Shown here piece after piece: positions 21,622 through 33,636 of a DNA stretch of 57,865 bases. Position numbers and translations under genes: made by a program. The notes beneath the pieces are model-generated. The model made no database searches. It saw only the letters and a program-made list of their open reading frames with translations, and was not told the origin of the DNA. Position 1 is the stretch's first letter; every line of letters begins with the position of its first letter. The DNA comes from Tilletiaria anomala UBC 951 (lineage: Eukaryota > Basidiomycota > Exobasidiomycetes > Georgefischeriales > Tilletiariaceae), in the NCBI RefSeq assembly GCF_000711695.1, contig NW_013546909.1:1-57865 (forward strand), given 5' to 3'.

Positions 21622-23636
21622 CGTGTCTGCGAGGCCCGCGGTAGCAGTTCGAGCGGGGTGGGCTGAAAAGGTGGAGGGGATGCTAGAGCAGCGTGTCGGC
21701 TCTGCTCTGTTAACGATAAAGCACGGGCTCGGTCCCTGGACGGTGGTAGCGGCGGCGGGTCCAGGTCAGCTCAGATACTTGTCCGATGAGAGGTGCTGCG
21801 GGCAGGCTGACGACCAGGAGGATGAGGAGGAAGAAAAAGAAGGATAAGTGGGCGCCGAGAGGGGGGCGGGGTGAGGATGCCTCATATATGTATATGGGTC
21901 CGACAGAAGAAGAGTACACGCGTCAAGGATCACTGCAACACGGGAGAAGCAACGGAGTGCAGTATGAGGGACAGGACCGCACGGCGACGACTCATCCAAG
22001 TGGACCTCTCTCTCCCTCCCCTCCTTCCTGCTATCTCCCCGCTGTATGGGGATGGATACGCCACCACCACTCGGCTACTGAGCTGGTGCACGCTGCTGGT
22101 CCGGGTATTCAGCCGCTGCTGTTTTTTGTTATTGTTTGACGGTCATCACTGGGGGGGATACCTCTGCAGAGCCGCCCCGCAACGTTGCTACTCGTTAGAG
22201 GGGTGCCTTTTTTCTTTCTCCACAGTCCCAAGCACGACAACGCAGAGAGAGCGGCGGTGCCATGGCTGGTGCCGCCGCCGTGCCATCTGTGCGAATAAGT
22301 TGGGATGCGGCCCTGCAAAGCCGAAAGTGTATGCAGCGGCATGAGACCGTAGGCAGCAGGCGGCAGTCTACTACTCCTCTCTCACCCTGCCGCACTGTCC
22401 CAGCCGCCGCAGCCGCCGACACCCGCAAGCCGCCGCCTAAAGCGACGCCATGCCGTGAGGCGGCGGGCTGCGAAGGCCTACATTGCAGCATTGCGCCAGT
22501 GTGTTTTATATACGTATGCACAAAGATATACGTACATACATACATACATACGTGCGTACTTGCATGGATTCGGGTTTGACCGAAGGGACCTTCTTAGTTT
22601 GCGCTGCTGTGCCATCCTATATTTGTCGCAGCTCGCGTCGGCAGGCGCCAGCTCACTCACCGCGGCTAATGGCAAATATCACCGCAATTCGGGGAACCAC
22701 ACGGAAAACGAAAACGCTGATATTTTTTAACCAATTCACCAGTGAAACTTGATACTTGTCTTCCGCAAGGTCGCTTAGGATTCTTTAAAAGTAACCAGCA
22801 CAGAACGAAAAGGAGATGCGCTTGCCATACCTGTGTTTCAGAGATAGCTTTGCAGCAGGCGGGGTCCATCTCAATATACTCATCACAATCCGACCTCCCC
22901 CAACTCGTCGGTCGTCGGAAAGGCATCCCCGTTGGTCAAGCGGGCATTGGAAGTCGCGTGTGTCAAGGCTGTCACCAAGGCATTCACGCCAGGTCATACA
23001 TGCCCTTGACGTTCCTACCTCCCAGTCAGTCTGCGCCCTTCGTCGGCAACCATGGCCAATCAAGATGAATGACGTCGGCTGAACTGGTCTAAGTCCGAAC
23101 GATTGCATTTGTTCTTGACCATCGAGTCGGAGACGTCACCCGGAGCGACGTTGACCTATCAGTTGCTTCGGACCACTTCACATCAAGGCGAGCGACGGCG
23201 CCTCGCGATCGACGCTTACCCTTTGCGTTCGTTAAATCGAAGCCCGACCACTATTAAGGCTGAGCCGCATTCGCTCGTTGCGCCTGTTACGCAGTGATAG
23301 AAGAGCGGGGGGCGAAACGGTAGCAAGCCGGAACTCGGGACGCACATCACCCAGCCGACGGCAGAACACTGAAGAGAAGGTTGAGGAAGAATATGCAATT
23401 CGGCTCCAGTAAAAGGACAGCAAAGCTGCGTGCATTCGGTCCGATCTCCGAATATGCGAATAGCTCATTCAAGTCATTTGACCCGACAATGTAGAACTTA
23501 TTATTATTATCAGGCGAGTCTACTCTTTCTATGAAACACGCCACCGAGCGACTCGCATCAGGTCTATCTTCCAGCGTCCCTGCACGCGCACGCGCCAAAG
23601 ATGGCTAATGGACGCAAGCTTGCACGTCGGTATAAT
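21622..23636. other. Long sparse region upstream of the JEN1-like gene
   Basis: About 2 kb without a convincing exon. It holds the promoter of the permease; a TATATGTATAT stretch near 21885-21895 lies about 265 bases upstream of its ATG. A short tetranucleotide repeat (TACA) occurs at about 22533-22551. Runs of C and T near 22005-22040 and 22205-22220 are low complexity. Open frames on both strands lack protein-like composition. Confidence 0.4.
22533..22551 (+). repeat. (TACA)n microsatellite
   Basis: About five copies of a TACA tetranucleotide, flanked by TACG and GTAC variants. It lies in a non-coding region and has no gene-related explanation. Confidence 0.8.
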
Positions 23637-23987
23637 TCAGGGAGCCACCCGATTGAGTTCGTCGCCAAAAAGGATTACAATGTTGCAGGGTTGGTAGGTG
23701 CATGCTTCCACTTGGACGGTTCTCAATTCAAGGTTGTTGTTCGTACCAAATGCTAAGACGTTTCTTCTATACGGAGGCTGTGACTTATTGTATTCCCAGA
23801 TGATGGTGACAACCCTACCCTTCTCATCCCTGGGAAATCTAATCAGTAGATCGCGATTCGCGCTATCAAAAGCGAGACCCTCTCTCCCTGAGCTGGTATG
23901 AAATAGTGTCCGAGTGCGGGGGATAAGAGGCTCCTCCACCGCAATCGTAATCAGCTCCCCCCTCGCTATTTCATTCTCAGCCCCCAT
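23637..23987 (-). CDS. Small hypothetical protein, 116 residues
   Basis: ATG 23987 opens a 116-codon frame with balanced, folded-looking composition: alternating hydrophobic stretches (RVVTIIWEYNKSQPP, then CNIVILFGDEL), charged turns and few repeats. No signal peptide or known family is recognised. It is divergent from the F-box gene 98 bases away. A second open frame on the same strand at 23347-23598 could be a downstream exon, but I found no phase-compatible splice pair. Coding status is uncertain. Confidence 0.35.
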   Translation of the reverse strand: MGAENEIARGELITIAVEEPLIPRTRTLFHTSSGREGLAFDSANRDLLIRFPRDEKGRVVTIIWEYNKSQPPYRRNVLAFGTNNNLELRTVQVEACTYQPCNIVILFGDELNRVAP

Positions 23988-24085
23988 GGTTCCTTACACT
24001 TCTTGCGTTCGCGTACGCTGGCGGTGCCTATGTAGATGTAGGCAAAAGTCGGTCGAACAATCGAACCGTACAAATTGGACATCAT

Positions 24086-25937
24086 ATGACAGCTTACCCC
24101 CGGCGAAAGCGGGCAGCAACGATCGCCTCCCCGGTTTTGTTGTACTCATCAGAGTCTACCCCAACATTAACATCAATCTTACTTGTAGTGCAAGGTGTGC
24201 TCCTTGCGTTGCACCCGCTAAGAGAAATGACGGCGAGCATGCCAGTCAGCGACGGCGCTGCGACACAGCTTGCATTTGCACCTGCCATCGCTTCTCTCTT
24301 TGCACCAGCATCAAGCACACCTCAGGCGGCTTCCTTTTACTCCCAGCAGGAAGCCTATTCGAAAAACGGCAAGCTGGCCTACCTCACTGAGCCTCACTTT
24401 GGATATCAGTCCGACAAGCAGGCTGATCGTACCATCGATAGGAAAGAGGAGCCGCATAACGGTAGCTTTAACACCATCGAGCGATGCCCAAAGGAGATCC
24501 TGTCCGAAATTTGCGAGTGGGCCCTTTTCTACACTTGCGCCAAGATGCTTGCACTTTGTAAGTTGATTTTCTCAAAGTGAGAGCATTTCACTCTATTTTT
24601 GGATGGGAGTGAACGGGCCGGCTGATAGGAGCACAGAGTCTGTGCAACAATGCATCCCCGATTCGCGTACCACATCCGCCCGTTTCTGTTGTCTCATCTT
24701 GAGATCTCGTCCGTTCCATCTTTGCAATCGCTGCTTGCAATGCTGTGCGAGCAATCTTCAAGCAGCAGCAGCAGCAGTGGTGACGAAACCTCGGCATCGC
24801 TTCCATTCTTCCATTCCTCTTCTATATCATCCCTACGGTACTCCTCGACGTCCACCATGTCCTCTCCCATCATCGGCTTCGCTCGCACAGGCCTGGAAAG
24901 CACGCAACATGCCGCAAGTCAGACGTCTCAAAGTTTACGCGACGCGCGTGCCGTGGGCCGCAGCGCATGAGCTCGTCCAGCAGCTCAAAGACCGACAAGA
25001 CGCGCGGCTGCGCAAAGAATCTTGGCGCTCCCGGCATGGTCTACGCTTTTGGTCGGCGTGCCCATCCCCGCCGTTTTCGTCGCCCTCGTGCACAGCTCAA
25101 GAACGATCGGAACAAGAAGAGTGCTTGCCTGATCGCTTGCAGCTGGATGAATTGAGCGTCCGTTTCCAAGGAAGCGATCTGCACCATGCACTGACCTTTT
25201 ACGAGCTCGTCTCGCCGCGTAAATTCGAATGGATGAGCAGACAGCGTCCAGAGGCTGACTTTAGCAAACTGCTCCCCGCTTACGACCGTCAGGCGGGCGC
25301 AATTATCTAGATGAAATCACCGTGCTGGATGATCAAACCTTCCACGCTGTTCGAGCGGTTCTTGGTGAGTCTGGCCTGGCGTATGCCAAGCATGATTGCA
25401 GGCTCAAGGCTACGGGTCTGGTCCTGTTTTCCGGAGAAGCTGCAATGGCCGCAGCTGCGCTCACTTAAGCTCGGCGGATTCCTATACGACACATCATTCA
25501 CTCGCTCTCTCTCCCTCGTTCCGAATCTGGTCGAGCTGGAGCTGCAAGGGTCAGCCAACACGAACCTCGACGTCGACGTGATCATCACGCCCTTGTGTGA
25601 GCAGGCGCCGATCGGCCGCACGCTGCGGCGTCTTAGCGTAGGCGGATGTCCTGCGCCCCGGAGGAATCTGCTTGAGCTCCAACTTGAGAAGATGCGGCAT
25701 TTGGCCATTAGCGTGGGCCCGCTGGACAATGCGTCTGCTGCCGGGGATAGCACCGAAGCCGCATCAGCGCAAGCGCAAAGAGGCGCCCAAGCACATTGGA
25801 CCGCCCAGCAGCCGCGATGCGCCGTCAGCGTCGCGAAACAGATGGAGCTGCTGCGGTGGAAGGAGTTGGAAATGACGCAGGAACCGCTTGACCTACTGGG
25901 AGATCTGAACAATGCGGCGCAGAAGCTCACACTGTAG
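24086..25937 (+). CDS. F-box protein with leucine-rich-repeat-like C-terminus
   Basis: My model has five exons: 24086-24557, 24639-24837, 24923-25218, 25293-25364 and 25402-25937 (524 residues). Exon 1 ends in an F-box-like helix (CPKEILSEICEWALF), and exon 2 continues MHPRFAYHIRPFLLSHLEIS, as F-box proteins do. Later exons have LRR-like phrases (SSLRRLKVYATRVPW; LQWPQLRSLKLGGF; VPNLVELELQG). Such proteins recruit substrates to SCF ubiquitin ligases; the substrate is unknown. An AGC-repeat Ser run is encoded near 24757-24777. ATG 24227 is an alternative start. Uncertain points are the acceptor ending CAGAG at 24638 and the final introns: either two short introns (74 and 37 bases) or one of 183 bases (25219-25401), which would drop exon 4 in frame. 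Confidence 0.7.
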
Positions 25938-26038
25938 GTCCATTGATAACGATGTCTGGCATCGCGTGCGTCTCTAACATACTGCAGGTTTTGTAGTCTG
26001 GTATCTGTGTTGTATTTGATATTTCGCCCCGTGTTCTT

Positions 26039-28715
26039 TCAAGGTAGGAAAGGGAGGAGCCGGCGGCGGATCTCCTTGCCGGCCAGCTTGCGCTCGTACG
26101 CCGCCGCGCCAGCTTGCTCCCCGCTGCCCTGCATGACGGACTTGTTCTCGATCGCCCGTCGGGTCAGGTACGGGATGCTGCGCAGAGCAGGGTACCGCGG
26201 CAGTTAGCGCAGCGTCCAACTCGAAACAAAAAATCACAGGCAGCGCGGTGCCTACGGTGGAAAGTTAACTCACACAAGCGAAAGGCTGCCGTACGGAATG
26301 TACTTCAGCACCATGTGCGGCCCGGCCCCGCCCGAGACAGGGTCGAACGCGAGCTGTAAACGGCGCGTGAGCGAGTCGGCCATGCCGAGCAGCTGGCCGA
26401 AGCAGATGCGCCCGCGCACGCCCGGAGCGACTTGCAACAGAACGAGCTCCGGTTTGACCGCGTTCGCGCTTGCGCCTGCGTTGGCGTTGGCAAGCGCGCT
26501 GGCGTTTGAAGCAGCAGCAACCTCGAGCTCCTTGCCCAGCAGCGTCTCAGGCGTCGGCGGCTGCACGAGGCCTGACTCGAGCATGCGGCGGGTGATCTTC
26601 ATGGCGCTCTGCCAGTTGTGCGTCGCGAAAATGACGCTGAGGCGCGGCCATGCAGCGTCGGCGTCGGTGGAGGCGCCGGGCTTGCGCATGTCCATGGCAA
26701 CTTCTTCGACCAGACGCACCGCGCAGCCATCGTAGCAGCGGTCCGTGAGAGTTTTGCTGCGCCACACCGGGCTGTGCCACTCGTGCGCGGTGGCGGCAAA
26801 GCCGACGTCGCGCTCAGCCTGCGTAGACGGTGGCGGGGGGCTGACGTCCTTGGTGGCCCATTGTGCGTTCTCCTGCTCGACATACGCGCCGCGGACGAGC
26901 TTGACGCCGAGCGTGTATCCGCCTGCGCGCGCACGCTCGAGGGACGCGGCGAGGTGCGAAGGCGTGCGGCGTAGGTATGCCTGGAACGTGTTGAACACGA
27001 GCGGCCCGCGCACCTGCCCGGGCACTGCCGTGCCAGCTGCACCGCCGTCGTGGCCAAAGAGCGCTCGACCCCACGCGCGCTTATACCAAGCCTCGGCGCC
27101 AGTGGCGGGCGGGGGGAGGCGGTTAAACTCGGCAGCGAGGGCCTCGTACATGGCGTCGATTGCGGGTTGGAACCAGGAGTACTCGGCGTCAACGACAAGG
27201 CGGACGTTGTCAGCGCGCTGAGCGCGAAGCGCCAGGCGTCGTAGGCCGGCCCAGAGCTCTTTGAGCGCCGCGACGTCAGCGGGGTGCTTGTGCTGGAGCG
27301 CCGCGATGGGGATGGCGAGCGCACCGCCGCCGCTGGCGGCCGCGGCCGGCGGCGGGAGCGGTTGCGGCGGCGCGCTGAAGTGCTCACGCGGGACGATGGC
27401 AGCACTGGCGCGCTCGAGAACACTGGGGTCCTTGAGCACGCCGGACAGCTTGATGGCAACCATCGTGCTGCCGTCGCGCGGTGGCCGACTCGCGAGGAGG
27501 GCCCTCTCGTCGTCGGACGTGCAGTCTGCCCATGCAGGCCGCGCAGCAAAGGCAGCGGCGACATCGACCGACTCGATGAGCGCGTCGATAATGCTGTCGT
27601 AGATGTACTTGCTATCGCCGCCCCCGCCCTCGCCCCCGCTCAGTCGCTCAGCCGCGGCGGCGGTCCCGGCGGACTGCGGGGGCATGTGCTCCAAGTTGGC
27701 AGTGCCGCCGCCCTTTGTCTCTATCATCTCGACGGAGAAGGCAAAGAGCGCGGCGAGGTTGTCGCGCGATAGCTGGGCCAGCAGGGGGATGCACTCCTGC
27801 GCCGACTCGGCGCCAACGAACTAGGGATGGTGCGTGGCACAAGCGAGAGTTGGGTTAGTTTTCGTCAGAAAGGCGCATCCCTACCTCCTTTCCCCCCTCC
27901 CTGTTTTTTTTCTTTTGAGCAATGTGCTCGCAGCTCACCTGCTTGAAGAACGTAGCCCGAACGACGGCTTCGGTGGCGCGCTTGACGCCGGGAACCCTGC
28001 TGCCAGCCCCGTCGAGGGTCCAGTCGAGCAGGCCGGGCGCGCACTCGACGAGGCGCGGGAAGCAGCACATGACAAAGACGGCGTAGCGAGAGAGCAATGC
28101 GGAGAGGTGCATGTGGCGGAACGGGCGCGGGTCGACATACGTCAGCTGCTCGGCGCCGACGGGCTGCAGGTGCGCCTGCTGGAAGGGGACAGGTGTGCTA
28201 CCGGGGTAGAAGCTGCCGGACTCGGAAGCGGACTCGGTTTCCAGCTCGAAAAAGGACTGTGGCTGCTGCTCGGATGGCAGCATCTCTGCGAGGATGGCCG
28301 CACCGGTTCCCGACGGCGCATAGAGGGTGAGCAGGAGCAGGCCGATCGCGGCCACCGTGGCTGCGATATTGACGACCTGTCTCTGCCGACCGCAGCCGCT
28401 GGCATTGCGTGTGTCTTCTTGCCCCTGCTTGGACGAGGGGTCGCCGCTGCAGCCGCCGTGGAGACTGCGCAGAGACGATGGTGACGGCGAGAGGCGTCGT
28501 GCAATCGGCAACTTGGCCCTCCACGCTGCCGCGGTCGTCGACCGCGGCGAGTGGTAGAGGGTGTGAGGCGCACACGCTACTGCCGCGTAGCAAGCTGCAG
28601 TGCGTGCTTGAGGGGTGGCAGCATGCGCTGGCCTGGACGCGCAGGACGCTGCGCCGGGCCTACCGCCGCGCTGCGCGCTGCGTGCGACAAGGCGCAGCAG
28701 CGGTGACGGCATCAT
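26039..28715 (-). CDS. PUT1: Proline dehydrogenase (mitochondrial)
   Basis: Exons 28715-27939, 27820-26274 and 26177-26039 give 820 residues. The enzyme oxidises proline to pyrroline-5-carboxylate with FAD at the inner mitochondrial membrane. Family features: FVGAESAQECIPLL and SVEMIETKG before the barrel, VVDAEYSWFQPAIDAM, VFNTFQAYLRRTP, GVKLVRGAYVEQE, VIFATHNWQSAM, and the substrate-clamping YLTRRAIENKSVM encoded by the last exon. The start MMPSPLLRLVARSAQRGGR is a mitochondrial presequence. It is far longer than yeast Put1 (under 500 residues), because of a long N-terminal segment with a hydrophobic stretch (VVNIAATVAAIGLLLLTLY) and Ala/Pro/Gly-rich insertions in the barrel. The gene ends 101 bases from the F-box gene (convergent). 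Regulation by a Put3-like factor cannot be judged. Confidence 0.94.
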
Positions 28716-29613
28716 GGTATGGATGCGCGTTGGCGTGCGCGTCGAACTTGACGCAAGTCGATCTTTTGACACGCGCAGGGGTTTGCCGCGATGCACCAGC
28801 GCGCGACACCAACGCCCCAACACCCATCACCACGGACGAGGAGGGAATACGGTGTGCGTGTATACAGATAGATGGATAGATAGAGAGCTTGGTAGATAGC
28901 GGACCACAGGCGGTGTAGAAAGCAACCCCCCCCCTTTGGATGCGTGCACACCCCCATCGTCCACATCAACAATCGTATCGCAGTGTACTCTCTCGCCCTC
29001 GCCGCGGCCTCACTCTTGCTGCCACGGCGCCACTCTGCCTGACTCGGTACTCGCTTGACAATCTGAACATGGTACTCGCAAACCAACCCCAACTAATCTC
29101 CCCCTGATTTCCCCGGCTGTTCTCGCCGCCACTGCTTGCTTTACTACCTCCCTCTGCTTATCTTTCACACCACGCACAACACCCCACATGGCACGCGCCA
29201 GCCCAGCAGCTGCGATAAGGTGAGATCCATCCACCCGCGGCCGCCAAGCGGCAAACCCCAATGGCTACTAATAAATAACACACCAGCGAGCCGTGGCATA
29301 ACCCTATTATAACAAAACCACCACATACCCTTGGGGTCGCCCAAACGGGACTCCCCCGCTCTCGACAACGTAACACCCCTCCCCATTCCAAAAAAACAAA
29401 ATCGGCCCAATCCGCTGCGACGACAATGAGACGTCGCAACGTGCGTCGTCGCAAGAGCAGCCAGTAGCATTTCGTTTATAAGACTCTTTACACCAGCAGC
29501 AGCAGCGCTCCCCTAGTGATATAAAAACCAGAACAAAAAAATATACGCGTGTGGTTTAGGACTGAAACGATGGTAGACAGTGGGTAGTGCAGTAGCGCTA
29601 GTGGTATCTATCT
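28716..29613. other. Intergenic region, PUT1 promoter and EFR3 3' flank
   Basis: 898 bases. It holds a short GATA-type tetranucleotide repeat near 28866-28882 and a run of nine C at about 28926-28934. The segment 29260-29560 is A-rich with T-rich stretches, fitting the EFR3 transcript end. No gene is seen. Confidence 0.4.
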
Positions 29614-32600
29614 CTACGCAGAGTATGGCGGCACAACACGCGCCGCAGGCCGCTGGCCCTCGCCGCTAGGGCTACTGCTCTGTAACGACGAGACGTTGAG
29701 CGAATCTAGGAGCGTTACAACGCCGCCCGCAGCGAGCGTCCGGCGGCTGTTGCGCCGGCTCGCCCTGCGCGCGGCGTGCGACGAAGTCGACGCCACCGAC
29801 GTGTCGGCGACGCCTGCACTCGCGCCACTGCCGTTCGCTATGAGCACGCCCGCGCTGGTGTACGTCGACTTGGGCAGCAGAGCATCGCGCAGGTCCTGGA
29901 CACCCGTCTCGTTTGCACGGCCGCTGGCATCGCCCTGCAGTGACGTGGTTACGCTGAGCATCGACTCGCTGACGCTGGCGTTCCCTGCACGTGCACCTCC
30001 GTACGTGTTCGGCAGCAGCCCCGCACCGGCAGCGACGGAGCCTCGGCTCACCGGCGTGTTTGTGCCGCTGTATGCAGCCCCTCCTGCCGCTACACCGGCG
30101 CCGATGTCGCTCTCGGGCGGCAGGTCGTCGCGGAACGGTGACGCAGCGATGAACGAGTCGTCGACGGCGATGCTCACACTCCAATCCCTATCAAGCCAGG
30201 CCTGGAGGTCCACGGCGCGGAGGCCCGTCGCACGCTGTACCAGCTCGCACCTGGCGATCGATTGGCTGAGCGCCTGGGCGTCGAGCACGGGCAAGAGCCC
30301 ACTTGGGTCAAAGCCCTCGGCCAGCGGGCCTTTGCGGAACTGGTAAACGTTGTCCGGTGGTGCGAGCCGCGGGGGTGCATCGGGCAGGAAGTTATCGCTC
30401 TTGGGCAGCTTGGAGAGGGCCTGTTTGAGAAGAGCAGTCAGATTACATCAACCACTGTCGGCATAACCCATTCCAGCCGTAAAGGAACGCACCTTCTGAG
30501 CGGCGGCCTCGACCGAGGGCAGCACAAACACCCTGGCGATGGCCGCGTACGCATTCGCAACAACCCGCTTAATCGCAACGAGACGCTGCGCCTCGAGGTC
30601 TCCGAATGATGCGCCGAGCGCAGCTGGGCCGAGGCGCGCGGCGGCGTCGGGCTCGAGCTTGGCGAGCATGGGGACGAACGCAAGTACGGCGGGGAGCGGG
30701 AGCGCGTGCAACGCATCGACGAGCAGAGCCTGCATCGCCGCGTAGTCGACCGGGTTGGCACTCGCGATCGCGTCCGGCTTGATCGGCTTGAGGACGTCGG
30801 CATTGGCGCGCTCAACGAGCACGAGCGCCTCGAGCGGATACTGCCGCAGCTTCTCGGGCACGAACAGCGCGCGCGAAAGCGCCGTCACATAGGTGCTCGC
30901 CGCGAGCGCGTGCAGCGTGCCAATGGAAGCGTCAACGCTTGCGTGAGTGTCGGCCGGCGTGAGGGTCAGCAGCGACGACGCGCTCACCGAGCCGGGCTCG
31001 TCGGTGCCACTGCTGGTACTGCCCAGGAAGGAAGCGCCCGCACCAACCTCGTGCCGCAGGAAAAGCGCAAGCGTCTGCTCGAACGGCAGCCGCGCGACGG
31101 CTGAGGGCCAGGACAGCAGGCCGGCGATGCCCTGGAGTGTCGACAACGGAATTTTGCTCCTATTCGTAATGGCTGCCACGGCGGCCTTCTTGGGGACGGC
31201 ACTGCCGTTGCCCGCAGCAGAAGCATGCCCCTTCGCGATCGACGACGACGAGGATGTGGTGGTGGATGCCTGCGAGGCGTGCGCCTTGCGCAGGGCCGTC
31301 ATAAGGCAGTACAGTAGGACGCGGATGCTTTCGTCCTTTTGCTGTGCAGTCGCAGTCGCGACGGAGTTCTGCGCCGCTTTTTTGCCCTTCTTGCTGGCTG
31401 CCGCCACCAGCCTCTCCTTGCCGCCCTGCTGGCTGGCGCTGACGTGCTGCGCGGCCTTCTGGTTCTCCTCGTCGGGCATCTGCAGCATCTCGATGCGCGC
31501 GCACACCTCTTCGGCAATGTCCGTCATCTGCTCGGCGTAGTAGATGTGCTGGCCGAGCGCGCCTACAGCTTCGACGATCATGGGGAGCAGCGCGTCTGTG
31601 TCGAGGTCCTCGGGCGCGCGGGCGCGGTGCACGCGCCGGACGGCGAGGCCGAGCAGGTTGTTGACCAGCTCGGATGTGCTTAGTCCAATGAGCGACAGCG
31701 ACGGACTGCAAAGGATGTTACTGAGCAGCGTCAGTAGCGTTTCTTGCTGCTGCTGTTGCGCCGGAGCCGAGTTGCTGCTGCCATCGTCGTCGTCGCTGAC
31801 CTCAATGAGACGGTCAGCGAGCGCACTGACGACGACGAAACGATACTGGGGCGCGGCCCAGAGGACGTAGGCATGCATAAGCCAAGTACACCAAGCCTGC
31901 TGGGCCCAGAGGCGCCCTTTGCCTGCGTTGTCAAAGAAGGCAAGGGTGTGGTGGAGGATGATCTGCATGTAGCTCGCGTCGCCGTGCGCGAGAAGCGCCT
32001 GGAGGACGCCGAGCGCCGCGCTGGCGGTGTCGCGCGCTGTGGGACCCTTTTCGCCGTCGCGGTGCGCAGCAGTGGCGCTGACGTCGATCGACGCGGCACG
32101 GCGTGTGGCGAGCGGCTGTCGCTTGATGCGGAACTGCGTGTAGGTCAGCTCCCCTGAGGCTGCGCGCGCGGCCTCATCGCGTAGAAAGGCAACATCGACG
32201 GCGTCACTGCTTCCGGGAGAGGAGAGAGGGGGGGAGGAAGGGGATGCGTCGTCGTTGGACGACACGACGTTGTGCAGTAGGGCTGGGAGGAAAGCAGCGA
32301 CCTGTTGAGCAAAGCTGGCCTGGTACAGCAGGTCGCCGCTGACGGCGCCAGAGAGTGCGGCGATTCCGATGAGCTTGGTGCGGTTGCGGTCCTCGCGGTC
32401 GGCCTTTGCATCCGCGGGTGTGCTTGCCTGCGCCATGGCGGCAAATTCGGAAAGGATGGCGTGGTAGGCGCTGCGTGCGTGCGTGTCGATGCTCGCCAGC
32501 TGCGGATCGGTCAACGTGCAGAGCGCGTAGAAGACCGAGGCGCAGCGCGCGGAGAGATCCAGGTCGCGCTTGCCACCGGGTGCGCCGCGGGCTGCCGCAC

Positions 32601-33057
32601 TGAGGGCAGCGAGCAGGATGGCCTGTGCAGAGGGCAGCAGGTAGTTGAGCGACTGCTTACATTCGACGATCAGCGTCTTGGTGATCGCCAGGGAGACCAT
32701 CAGGGAGCTGCACGAAGGAGGAAAAGGTAGTCAGCTTGGGAGGCCGGAGAAAACACGGATTTCATAATATAAGCAGGCCGCCCGGTCGATGCGCATGCAC
32801 ATGCGGAAGACGCACCTCTTGGCAGCATCGCTTGTCTTGCCGCTACCGGTAACACGCTTGGCGGCGGGGCGAACCTTGGAGTGTTCGAGGTACTGGCCGA
32901 CCTTGAGGAGCTTGGCGGGCTTATTGGAGGCATAGTAGGCGAGGCGTGAGAGCTCGTTGCCGTTAGGGCGGTAGTCAGGTCCGATGTTGGCCAGTGCTTT
33001 GGGCGCAGGGTAGCATGTGTCGACCAGGTTGCGGTGGTTGGACTTGGGGATGCACAT
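29614..33057 (-). CDS. EFR3: Efr3 family plasma-membrane scaffold for PI4-kinase
   Basis: Three exons, 33057-32816, 32707-30493 and 30420-29614, give 1087 residues. Efr3 anchors the PI4-kinase Stt4/Ypp1 complex at the plasma membrane to make PI4P. The N-terminus is diagnostic: MCIPKSNHRNLVDTCYP, then NGNELSRLAYYASNKPAKLLKVGQ, followed by exon 2 SLMVSLAITKTLIVECKQSLN. Cys2 could be palmitoylated, as N-terminal cysteines are in animal Efr3; the yeast protein uses basic patches instead. The body is alpha-helical repeats with low-complexity loops (Gln run near 31745-31760, Ser runs). The C-terminus (exon 3) is Ser/Gly/Ala-rich and probably disordered. The family is usually 780-1000 residues, so this one is slightly long. 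It is head to head with AIP1. Confidence 0.93.
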
Positions 33058-33636
33058 CTTGGGCTGTCGGTCCGTCGGCGTTGCTTGCGGGGGTTAGGTG
33101 AGCAGAGCAGAGCAGTCTGCAGCGCAGACTGCAGAGCGGGCTACCAAAGGCTCTGATCCTGGATCGTCGAGCGTGAGGTCGAAGTTGAGATAGCAAGCCA
33201 GAAGAAAGCTGAATGGGGACGTGGTATGTGGGGGAGGGGAGCACGTTGCGGAGAGAGAGGGTGTGCCAGAGAGCGACGCAGTGCCGCAGACGGGTGCTGG
33301 TCGATCAGTTCCAAGGCGGGGTTGTTGAATCGAAGAACGTGCATGGATTTACAACTGCTCGATATGACCAGCTGCAGAAAGTTAGGGTTATACAGCCTGC
33401 GCACGGACGTTGGTTGGCTGGCACCGGCGGCGCCACTTGGCTCGCAGAGAGCAACACCATCCTTTGGTAAGATAGACAAAGACCTATAAGCATGCTTGCT
33501 TGCATATATGCAGTGTATACCTCGACGCCACAGGTGGCAGGTGCACACGTCACCTCCTTTGACTCTGTCAGAAGCTCCACCACCACCACCACAAGCTGCT
33601 GCTGCAGCAGCCGAGCATTCACCCTCACCGCCCACC
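33058..33636. promoter_or_regulatory. Divergent promoter region EFR3 / AIP1 with a short inverted repeat
   Basis: 579 bases serve both genes. Positions 33112-33132 form a perfect inverted repeat with 9-base arms (GCAGTCTGC / GCAGACTGC) around a 3-base centre. A CATATATG motif near 33504-33511 lies about 130 bases upstream of the AIP1 start. Confidence 0.45.

Noticed and set aside
22533-22551. TACA repeat considered as a telomere-like or CRISPR-like repeat
   Set aside because: A plain microsatellite: no spacers, no cas genes, and not a telomeric unit.
26599-27564. 321-codon - strand open frame, Arg/Ser/Pro-rich
   Set aside because: Alternative-frame shadow of PUT1 exon 2.
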